Under the pieces are notes generated by a model that worked only from the letters and a program-made list of their open reading frames with translations, was not told the origin of the DNA and did not search any database. This document shows positions 6,221 through 11,275 of a stretch of 11,275 nucleotides of DNA, piece after piece. How positions within the stretch are numbered: the stretch's first letter is position 1; each line of letters starts with the position of its first letter. A program made the position numbers and the translations under genes. Source of the stretch: Patescibacteria group bacterium (GTDB lineage: Bacteria > Patescibacteriota > Patescibacteriia > JAACEG01 > JAGUWE01); contig JAGUWE010000047.1 in NCBI GenBank assembly GCA_020062525.1, forward strand, positions 1 to 11,275, in the 5' to 3' direction.

Positions 6221-6457
6221 TTAATAGCGATAAATAATTCTGCCTTTGGTTAAATCATAAGGTGTCATCTGGACTTTAACTTCATCACCTGGCAAAAGCC
6301 GAATTTTATTAAGCCGCATCTTGCCCGAAAGATGAGCTAAAATTTCATGACCATTGTCTAACTTGACTTTAAAAGTTGCTGAGGGTAAAAGTTCTGTTAC
6401 TTTACCTTTAAATTCCAGAAAATCTTTACTGGCAGGAGAACTTGCTTGTTGTTCCAT
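6221..6457 (-). CDS. infA: Translation initiation factor IF-1
   Basis: IF-1 binds the ribosomal A site during initiation with IF-2 and IF-3. The 78-residue protein has an extra N-terminal stretch (about 1-14, MEQQASSPASKDFL) before the OB fold. FKGKVTELLPSATFKVKLDNGHEILAHLSGKMRLNKIRLLPGDEVKVQMTPYDLTKGRIIYRY spans residues 16-78 and contains the family's GHE.LAH.SGKMR core and the YDLTKGRI.YR ending. It is the first gene after two strong tandem promoters and leads the alpha-operon block. Usual neighbours secY/adk/map are absent upstream. An AT-only 7-bp hairpin (TATATTT-AATA-AAATATA, 6218-6201) follows its stop directly. Confidence 0.95.
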   Translation of the reverse strand: MEQQASSPASKDFLEFKGKVTELLPSATFKVKLDNGHEILAHLSGKMRLNKIRLLPGDEVKVQMTPYDLTKGRIIYRY

Positions 6458-6507
6458 AAAAAAACTAAAAAATTTGGAATCTATTGTTAGATATAATAAA
6501 TTCCAAA
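6458..6507 (-). promoter_or_regulatory. infA leader: 5' hairpin followed by U-tracts
   Basis: On the minus strand TTTGGAAT (6507-6500) pairs perfectly with ATTCCAAA (6480-6473). An alternative inner stem ATCTA/TAGAT with an ACAA loop is also possible. T6 (6472-6467), AG and T7 (6464-6458) follow and then the infA ATG. Hairpin plus U-tract resembles a terminator or attenuator but could also protect the 5' end. There is no Shine-Dalgarno. Confidence 0.55.
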
Positions 6508-6514
6508 CAGAGCT

Positions 6515-6543
6515 ATTTTAGCATAATTTTCTATCCCTGTCAA
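6515..6543 (-). promoter_or_regulatory. Downstream promoter (P2) of the infA operon
   Basis: Minus-strand TTGACA (6543-6538), 17 bases, TAAAAT (6520-6515): the same hexamers and spacing as P1. The expected start is near 6508, immediately before the inverted repeat TTTGGAAT/ATTCCAAA, so the transcript would begin with a hairpin. It should drive infA and the ribosomal genes after it. Confidence 0.8.
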
Positions 6544-6567
6544 CGTTTGTTGTTTATTTATGCTTTT

Positions 6568-6596
6568 ATTTTAATTAATTTATTAAAAATTGTCAA
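6568..6596 (-). promoter_or_regulatory. Upstream promoter (P1) of the infA operon
   Basis: Minus-strand TTGACA (6596-6591), a spacer of exactly 17 bases, then TAAAAT (6573-6568). The -35 is perfect and the -10 matches 5/6. It is the upstream member of a tandem pair 53 bp apart, in the 222-bp spacer between the EF-Tu-like gene and infA. The rest of this spacer shows no gene and no convincing terminator. Confidence 0.75.
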
Positions 6597-6679
6597 TTTA
6601 TAGAGGGTATCACAAATCCCTAAAAATTTGTTAGATATAGAAAGCCGAAAGGTACTTTTGCTGAGTAGGATTTTTTGTT

Positions 6680-6937
6680 TTACTCCACCACCAAATAAAC
6701 CTCGTCGCCCTCATGGACTTTCTGATCAACCTTAAGACCAGCGGATTGGCCGGCGATTGCTTCTGGGACTTGTTCGTGCTCAATTTGCAGGGAAGAAACT
6801 TGCTGAGTAAAATCGCGATCGCTGTCTTTAATCCGAATTGTCTCGCCCACTTTCAAAGTATCATTCAAAGCCAACACCGCCACTCCAATTTTGCTAAAAT
6901 AGTGAGTAATTTTGCCAATTAATTTTTCTTCGGCCAT
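6680..6937 (-). CDS. Small translation elongation factor-like protein (EF-Tu domain 2-like)
   Basis: This 85-residue protein looks like a free-standing EF-Tu domain 2 beta-barrel. GKITHYFSKIGVAVLALNDTLKVGETIRI (8-36) and the later LQIEHEQVPEAIAGQSAGLKVDQKVHEGDEVYLV (50-83) follow the pattern of 'translation elongation factor-like' proteins of archaea and CPR bacteria. There is no GTPase domain, so it cannot act as a full elongation factor. Such barrels bind RNA or proteins, but a defined role is not known to me. The gene is GC-richer than its neighbours and has the only perfect Shine-Dalgarno here, so it may be strongly translated or have a different history. It lies between the palindromic element and the promoters of the infA operon and has no obvious partner. 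Confidence 0.75.
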   Translation of the reverse strand: MAEEKLIGKITHYFSKIGVAVLALNDTLKVGETIRIKDSDRDFTQQVSSLQIEHEQVPEAIAGQSAGLKVDQKVHEGDEVYLVVE

Positions 6938-6941
6938 AATC

Positions 6942-6951
6942 TCACCTCCTT
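6942..6951 (-). promoter_or_regulatory. Perfect Shine-Dalgarno of the EF-Tu-like gene
   Basis: On the minus strand AAGGAGGTGA lies about 4-7 bases before the ATG at 6937. It is the only strong Shine-Dalgarno seen before any gene in this window; the others have A/T-rich leaders with long T or A runs. It confirms this start codon. Confidence 0.85.
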
Positions 6952-6982
6952 CCTTACTTACAAATTAATAAATATTTTAAGG

Positions 6983-7068
6983 CCAAGATTAGTTAATTTT
7001 AGTACGAGGACTGTTTGAGCCCGCCGAAGGCGAGGCGAGTTCCGCAGAAGAAAATTAACTAATCTTGG
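6983..7068. repeat. 86-bp palindromic element with GC-rich structured centre
   Basis: Two 18-base arms, 6983-7000 and 7051-7068, are perfect inverted copies (CCAAGATTAGTTAATTTT and its complement). They flank a 50-base centre that is much richer in GC than the surrounding DNA and can itself fold: on the minus strand GGAACT can pair with AGTCC, and CGCC with GGCG around CTTCGG-type sequence. It fills most of the secF to EF-Tu-like spacer. No U-tract follows either side, so it is not a textbook terminator, although it could stop or process transcripts. It also resembles a small mobile palindrome (MITE-like). Structure seen directly; role inferred. Confidence 0.7.
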
Positions 7069-7088
7069 ACGATTTAAAAAGTACTTTA

Positions 7089-8048
7089 TCATCTTCTTTT
7101 TTGGCTCAATTTTTGCCAAACAACCAATAAAGGGCTGGCTAAAAAAATTGAAGAATAAGTGCCGAAAAAAATGCCAATAACTAAGGCCAAACTAATTAAT
7201 TTGGTTGATTGGCCGCCAAAGAGATAAATGGCTGAAACCGCAATGATGGCGGTCATTGAAGTGCTGATTGAACGACCTAAGGTCTGATTAACGCTGAAAT
7301 TGACTGTCTCTTCAAACTGCTGGACGGTTTTAATTAAATTTTCTCTAATTCTGTCAAAAACAACAATTGAGTCATGAACTGAAAAACCAATCACGGTTAA
7401 AATCGCGGCAATAAATGAGGCCTCAATCTCAATATTAAAGAAATGTCCAAAAAAAGCAAACACACCCAAAGTTATAATCACATCATGAATCAAAGCCAAA
7501 ACAGCCGCTACTCCATACTGCCAGGAAGGAACCGGCTTAGAGACCTTACGAAATGAAAAAGCAATGTAAATGGTAATGAAAATATTAGCCAAAACCAAAG
7601 CCCAAATGGTCCTTCGGGTTAATTCCTTACCAATAGTGGGACCAATGGAAGTAAATTGTTTTTCAATCAGCTCTGGCTTTTGATCAACACTTGCCAGAGA
7701 CTGACTACCTTGATTCTGTTGGGCAGTACTTTCGGTTTTAATTAAACCGCGTAATTTTTCCAAAATTTTCTGATGCGTTTCTTCATCAATTGATTTTAAT
7801 TTCAAAATCAGACCTCGTTCAGCTACTGGTTGAACAATTATTTCACCTAAATTTAAATCTTTTAATGCTTCCGTTACTTCTTGGCTGCCCGGACGATTAG
7901 CTTTAGCAAATTCTACCTCTAAAGAACTGCCGCCGATAAAATCAATGCCAATTCTAAGCCCCCATAAGAATAAAGCAATTATGCTCAAAACAAATAAAAC
8001 GCCGGAAAAAGCAAAGTAATAATTTTTTTTACCAATAATATTAAACAT
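7089..8048 (-). CDS. secF: Protein translocase subunit SecF
   Basis: SecF pairs with SecD in the membrane to complete the proton-driven translocation aid. The 319-residue protein has a first membrane helix (about 10-30), the GIDFIGGSS motif (34-42), an extracytoplasmic P4 region (about 43-140) and five more helices between about 147 and 311. The signature helix GFSVHDSIVVFDRIREN (221-237) corresponds to the E. coli region with conserved Asp and Arg; His225 stands where Asn is more common. A polar, Gln/Ser-rich stretch (about 105-128) looks like a flexible insertion in P4. It starts one base after the secD stop, has no Shine-Dalgarno, and ends with TGA, which shows that UGA is a stop in this organism. 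Confidence 0.95.
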   Translation of the reverse strand: MFNIIGKKNYYFAFSGVLFVLSIIALFLWGLRIGIDFIGGSSLEVEFAKANRPGSQEVTEALKDLNLGEIIVQPVAERGLILKLKSIDEETHQKILEKLRGLIKTESTAQQNQGSQSLASVDQKPELIEKQFTSIGPTIGKELTRRTIWALVLANIFITIYIAFSFRKVSKPVPSWQYGVAAVLALIHDVIITLGVFAFFGHFFNIEIEASFIAAILTVIGFSVHDSIVVFDRIRENLIKTVQQFEETVNFSVNQTLGRSISTSMTAIIAVSAIYLFGGQSTKLISLALVIGIFFGTYSSIFLASPLLVVWQKLSQKRR

Positions 8049-8049
8049 A

Positions 8050-9759
8050 TTATCTAAAAGCTTTTAAAAGTAATCGCGTCACAATGATCGCGGTAAACAT
8101 TGAAATCAAAACGCCGATGATTAAAGTTACAGCAAAACCCTTAACAATACTGGTAGAAAACCAGATTAAAATTAAAGAAGTAATCATAGTGGAAATGTTG
8201 CTGTCGCGAATGGAAGGCCAGGCCCGTTTAAAACCGTCTTCAATTAGTTGAAAACCGCTTTTGCCTAATTTCTTTTCTTCGCGCATTCTGGCAAAAATCA
8301 AAATGTTGGCGTCAACGGCCATACCGATTGATAAGATAAAACCGGCAATGCCAGCCAAAGTTAAGGTAATGCCCAATAATTTAAAAATAGCCAAGGTTAT
8401 GACGCCGTAAATCAGAAGAGCTATATCGGCCAATAAGCCATTGAGGCCATAAAGTAAAATCATAAACAAAGCCACGGCTGCCAAACCAATAAAACCAGCA
8501 GTTAAACTTTTTTCAAGTGAAAGACTGCCCAAAGTCGCGCCGATGGTATTTTGGCTGACTAACTTAATTGGCACCGGTAAAGCGCCGGCATTGAGCCGTT
8601 GAGCCAATAATTTGGCTTCAGTCAAAGTAAAATCGCCGCTGATAATAGCTTTACCTTCCTTAATCGCTTCCCGAACTGTGGGAATACTAATTGGTATACC
8701 GTCTAAAAAAATTGCCACTTTCTTGCCGACATTGCGAGAAGTAATTTCCGCAAACAAATTTTTACCTTCATCATTAAATTCTAAACTCACCTCTGGTGCT
8801 TGAGTATTAGGATCAAATTGAACATAACTCCTCTTTAAATGTTTGCCGGAAAGTTGAGTATTAAACCATAGAGGCGTTTCTGGCTGAAAATCTGCCTTGG
8901 ATTTGGTTCTAATTAAAATATGACGGGCCCTAACTTCGGTGGTATCAGTACCATCTGGTTGCGGCCCACCGCGCGATTCTTCTTGTTTGATAATATGATA
9001 ACCAAACAGACTTTGGACTAACTCCTTGGCGGTTTCCCCGTTTTTCAATTCAAAAGCGGCTTTTTCAAATTCCGGCACCATTTGTCCTTTTTTAAAAAAT
9101 CCCAAATCGCCGCCGCTGGAAGCTGAACCCGGATCTTCTGAATTTTCTTTGGCTAATTCGGCAAAATCCGCTGCGGGCTTGAGAACTTCTTTTAGAATTT
9201 TTTCTGCCTTTTCTTTAGCTTTTTGATTATAGTCATCTAATTCTTTTTGTTCTTCAGGGGTTAATTCTTTTTGAGGCTTCAGATTTTCTTCTTTAAATTC
9301 CAAAAGTGGTGTCTCTCCGATCATTTTGATTGCCTGATTAACATCTTTAATGCCAGCTAATTCAACAACTACCAACCACTGGCCGCTGGTTTTACTGGTC
9401 TGGACAATTGGTTCAGCAACGCCGAAGGCATTGACGCGCCTTTCAATAACATCGCGCACCCCATCCATGGCTGAATTACGGTCAGCCGCTGGAATATTAG
9501 CAACATCAGCTTCATAAATCAAACGGCTGCCACCCTGTAAATCAAGCCCTAATTTAAATGGTTTACTATACATCTTGGGTAGCCCTAAGTTGGTCTTGGC
9601 ATTAATCCAGTCAACACTCTGATTAAAATGAGTTGGAAAATCAAAGGCAGCTATTAGTAATGTTAAAATGAATAAACCAAATACTAGCCAGCGAATTTTG
9701 GCTTTGGGTTTTTGATCTGATTTAAATAACAACTTTTTAAAAAAAGAATTAAAATTCAT
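8050..9759 (-). CDS. secD: Protein translocase subunit SecD with inserted parvulin (PPIase) domain
   Basis: SecD is half of the RND-like SecDF motor that uses the proton motive force to help pull secreted chains through SecYEG. Of 569 residues, an N-terminal membrane helix (about 22-40) leads to the extracytoplasmic P1 domain with the GLDLQGGS motif (71-78) and GKHLKRSYVQFDPNT (305-319), then five helices between about 418 and 562, including the conserved GMAVDANILIFARMREE (479-495) with Asp483. Residues about 158-297 are an insertion not found in E. coli SecD. It has strong parvulin/PrsA motifs: DFAELAKENSEDPGSASSGG (198-217), MVPEFEKAAF (227-236) and FGYHIIK (252-258). The strand VRARHILIRT (276-285), normally first in a parvulin, comes last here, suggesting a circularly permuted domain. 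The active-site candidates His255, His280, Met227 and Phe231 are all present. The stop is one base from the secF start, so translation is probably coupled. Confidence 0.95.
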   Translation of the reverse strand: MNFNSFFKKLLFKSDQKPKAKIRWLVFGLFILTLLIAAFDFPTHFNQSVDWINAKTNLGLPKMYSKPFKLGLDLQGGSRLIYEADVANIPAADRNSAMDGVRDVIERRVNAFGVAEPIVQTSKTSGQWLVVVELAGIKDVNQAIKMIGETPLLEFKEENLKPQKELTPEEQKELDDYNQKAKEKAEKILKEVLKPAADFAELAKENSEDPGSASSGGDLGFFKKGQMVPEFEKAAFELKNGETAKELVQSLFGYHIIKQEESRGGPQPDGTDTTEVRARHILIRTKSKADFQPETPLWFNTQLSGKHLKRSYVQFDPNTQAPEVSLEFNDEGKNLFAEITSRNVGKKVAIFLDGIPISIPTVREAIKEGKAIISGDFTLTEAKLLAQRLNAGALPVPIKLVSQNTIGATLGSLSLEKSLTAGFIGLAAVALFMILLYGLNGLLADIALLIYGVITLAIFKLLGITLTLAGIAGFILSIGMAVDANILIFARMREEKKLGKSGFQLIEDGFKRAWPSIRDSNISTMITSLILIWFSTSIVKGFAVTLIIGVLISMFTAIIVTRLLLKAFR

Positions 9760-9767
9760 AAATCAAA

Positions 9768-10349
9768 TTATTTCTGTTCGCTACTAGAAGTGGGTTTAAT
9801 TTCTGAGAGTAAAACATTTTCAACTAAAATGCCACGGTGATAAAAAATTTTTTCCAATTCCTGTTTGATTTCGGTCTCAACTTGACCGCGCGAAGTGGAT
9901 ATTAAATCCTTAAGATTATATTTAGTGGCTATCATTCTAACACGAGAGCGGATAGTCGGCCGGATAATTTTTCCCACAAATTCTTCGCCAATATTCTGCC
10001 AAATGTGGGGAATTTGCTCAATATCTAAACGAAGAAGAATCGTCCCTTCAACTAAAGCAGTGCGACTATCCGAGGAAACAATGCGAATCAACTCATCGCC
10101 CATTAATTTTTCGTTTTTAGAATCAAAATCTTTGCTGATGTTGTATTCTAAGGTTTGGGTGTTAAAGAGTTTGGCTTTCTGCCAAAAAGGAATTTTTAAG
10201 TGCAGCCCCGGTTTTAAAACTCGTTTTAAAACGCCCCGTCCTAAATCATAAACACAAGCCACATAACCAGGTGGCACTTTAATAAAAAATCCTTTTAAAA
10301 CATCCTCAACCACAAAGGAATACATCATCTTATCAATTGCTTCAGCCAT
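9768..10349 (-). CDS. SPFH/Band 7 (prohibitin-like) domain protein without membrane anchor
   Basis: This 193-residue protein has a Band 7 domain from about residue 22 to 185. Recognisable parts are VPPGYVACVYDLGRGVL (25-41), LKPGLHLKIPFWQKAKLFNTQTLEY (45-69), a central strand region at 98-110 (ALVEGTILLRLDI), RPTIRSRVRMIATKYNL (130-146) and the terminal strand GILVENVLLSEI (173-184). Family members (prohibitins, HflK/HflC, stomatins) form membrane-associated rings and often control proteases such as FtsH. Unusually there is no obvious N-terminal membrane helix and no long C-terminal coiled coil; the protein ends right after the domain and is shorter than typical members. It sits between yidC and secD, 8 bases before secD, so it is probably cotranscribed and linked to membrane protein biogenesis or quality control. 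That role is inferred from context. Confidence 0.85.
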   Translation of the reverse strand: MAEAIDKMMYSFVVEDVLKGFFIKVPPGYVACVYDLGRGVLKRVLKPGLHLKIPFWQKAKLFNTQTLEYNISKDFDSKNEKLMGDELIRIVSSDSRTALVEGTILLRLDIEQIPHIWQNIGEEFVGKIIRPTIRSRVRMIATKYNLKDLISTSRGQVETEIKQELEKIFYHRGILVENVLLSEIKPTSSSEQK

Positions 10350-10390
10350 AATTTTTTTGATTTTTAATATTTATTCAATAGAATCCCTAT

Positions 10391-10460
10391 TAATTTCCAT
10401 TAGTATCCATTAGTATCAAAACACTTATTGATATTTGTAGATATTTATTGATATTATTTG
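10391..10460 (-). repeat. Degenerate 10-bp tandem repeats in the yidC-SPFH spacer
   Basis: The spacer upstream of the SPFH gene is built from imperfect units of about 10 bases in constant register. On the plus strand the units are TAATTTCCAT, TAGTATCCAT, TAGTATCAAA, ACACTTATTG, ATATTTGTAG, ATATTTATTG and ATATTATTTG. The first three are near-copies of one another and the last four of a second version. The remaining spacer is AT-rich and shows no convincing gene. The function is unknown. Confidence 0.6.
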
Positions 10461-10464
10461 CGTT

Positions 10465-11208
10465 TTAAGTTTTAGCTAGCGATTTTTTATTCGCCTTCAA
10501 CATCGCCATCCTTAGCGGCCAAGCTATCAATGAAATAATAATAGAAAAAAATATTGAGGTTAAAATAAAAACTGATTTGACAGTCGGCAGATAATAAAGG
10601 ACAAAGAAACTAAAAAGTGGAAAGAAAAGCCGATAAGCCATATCTGAACGGGTTAAAATTTCACTGCGGGCCTTCTGACTAAAATAAATTTCAAAATACA
10701 AAATTATACCGATCAAAGTCGGTAAAATTAAATCTTTGGTCGTTGCTAAATGAAAACCATTAAAATTTAATTGTTTAATGGGTAAAAAATTAAGGTTAAC
10801 AAAATCAGGAACTATTATCCAGGGATATAAAGCGTCAAACTTACTAGTGAGACCGCCTAAAAAAACTTGATACAAAACAATCAAGACCAGAAGCTGAACT
10901 CCTAAAACCACGGTTTTAGCCCAAGGTCGAATCCGATATTTTTTCAAGGTCTCACGAATTATTTCTTTCATCAGCACCGGATCTTTTTTATAATCATCTT
11001 TGATTTTTTTAATTTCCTCGTTAAGACGCTCCCAGCGCAGTTTATCCCGTTCGGAAACAAAAGTAAAGGGCAAAAGCACTAATCGTAAAAGAATAGTTAA
11101 ATAAATAACCGCCAGTCCCAAATTAAAATTAGTGTAATTGTTGTAAATCAGAATCAATAAATTCAGAAGCGGCTGGTACAAAAAATCATGCCAAATTAAC
11201 TCAATCAT
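10465..11208 (-). CDS. yidC: YidC/Oxa1/Alb3 family membrane protein insertase
   Basis: This 247-residue protein inserts and folds membrane proteins in the cytoplasmic membrane, alone or with SecYEG-SecDF. It has the Oxa1 layout: a first core membrane helix around residues 29-50 holding the conserved arginine (R42 in LLRLVLLPF) that forms the hydrophilic groove, a charged cytoplasmic hairpin (about 54-98, rich in Lys/Glu), then further membrane helices near 99-118, 160-178, 190-210 and 213-235. It lacks the large periplasmic domain of proteobacterial YidC and so resembles the short Gram-positive SpoIIIJ type. The C-terminus is short and only mildly basic (KANKKSLAKT). The start is the ATG just downstream of a clear promoter. 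It lies upstream of an SPFH gene and secDF, which fits a shared role in membrane protein biogenesis. Family identification is firm. Confidence 0.93.
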   Translation of the reverse strand: MIELIWHDFLYQPLLNLLILIYNNYTNFNLGLAVIYLTILLRLVLLPFTFVSERDKLRWERLNEEIKKIKDDYKKDPVLMKEIIRETLKKYRIRPWAKTVVLGVQLLVLIVLYQVFLGGLTSKFDALYPWIIVPDFVNLNFLPIKQLNFNGFHLATTKDLILPTLIGIILYFEIYFSQKARSEILTRSDMAYRLFFPLFSFFVLYYLPTVKSVFILTSIFFSIIISLIAWPLRMAMLKANKKSLAKT

Positions 11209-11219
11209 ATATTATTTTA

Positions 11220-11248
11220 AATATACAACAAACTTAAAAGAAAATCAA
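11220..11248 (-). promoter_or_regulatory. Promoter of yidC, predicted leaderless
   Basis: On the minus strand a -35 box TTGATT (11248-11243) and a -10 box TATATT (11225-11220) are separated by exactly 17 bases. Only 11 bases lie between the -10 box and the yidC ATG at 11208, so transcription should start about 3-5 bases before the start codon and the mRNA would be essentially leaderless. No Shine-Dalgarno is present in that gap, which agrees. The hexamers match the sigma-70 consensus 4/6 and 5/6. The start site itself is inferred. Confidence 0.6.
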
Positions 11249-11275
11249 GACACTTTCCCCCTCCTTTTTCAAAGG

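Noticed and set aside
6983..7068. Integron attC site
   Set aside because: The GTT and AAC ends are in the wrong order for attC (which has an RYYYAAC left end and a GTTRRRY right end), and no integrase or cassette is present.
11251..11266. Shine-Dalgarno-like AAGGAGGGGG and a GTG on the minus strand before yidC
   Set aside because: The GTG is followed one codon later by TGA, so there is no usable frame. It also lies upstream of the yidC promoter and at the window edge.
1..11275. CRISPR array, tRNA or rRNA genes, transposase or phage genes
   Set aside because: I looked on both strands and saw no regular repeat-spacer array, no tRNA-like cloverleaf, and no such coding sequence. The short periodic repeats have no unique spacers of CRISPR size.

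Overview
The window is AT-rich and every gene lies on the minus strand, so transcription runs from the high coordinates to the low ones. Features pointing to the Candidate Phyla Radiation / Patescibacteria, most likely a Parcubacteria-like lineage, are very tight packing, almost no Shine-Dalgarno sequences, a GerMN lipoprotein-like gene among ribosomal genes, an archaeal/CPR-type small EF-Tu-domain-2-like protein, a shortened RpoA and short periodic AT-rich spacers. This assignment is inferred from gene content and style, not from a database search. UGA is used as a normal stop (secF), so the recoded Gracilibacteria/SR1 code is not indicated.

Region 1 (about 11250-7089) is a membrane-protein biogenesis block: yidC, a short SPFH/prohibitin-like gene, secD and secF. 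SecD carries a peptidyl-prolyl isomerase (parvulin) domain inserted in its extracytoplasmic domain, and the parvulin strands are in permuted order. Together these genes insert proteins into the membrane, help translocated chains across it and probably fold or survey them.

Region 2 (7088-6458) holds an 86-bp palindromic element, the EF-Tu-like gene (the only gene here with a perfect Shine-Dalgarno) and two identical tandem promoters that drive the next operon.

Region 3 (6457-1744) is the alpha-operon block infA-rpmJ-rpsM-rpsK-rpsD-rpoA-rplQ, then a GerMN membrane protein, then rplM-rpsI. rpmJ (37 codons) lies at 6141-6028. RpoA lacks the C-terminal DNA-binding domain. Two stacked hairpins separate rpmJ and rpsM, where E. 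coli has its S4-controlled leader.

Region 4 (1743-1) contains a structured repeat that includes a copy of the 3' end of rpsI, a terminator hairpin, a strong promoter almost on top of the start codon, a Wzx-type flippase, and at the window edge tandem copies of a short dispersed repeat.

The best candidate for an undescribed arrangement is the SecD with an inserted, apparently circularly permuted parvulin domain, in a cluster with YidC and a soluble-looking SPFH protein. Secondary candidates are the RNA structures around rpsI, infA and rpsM.
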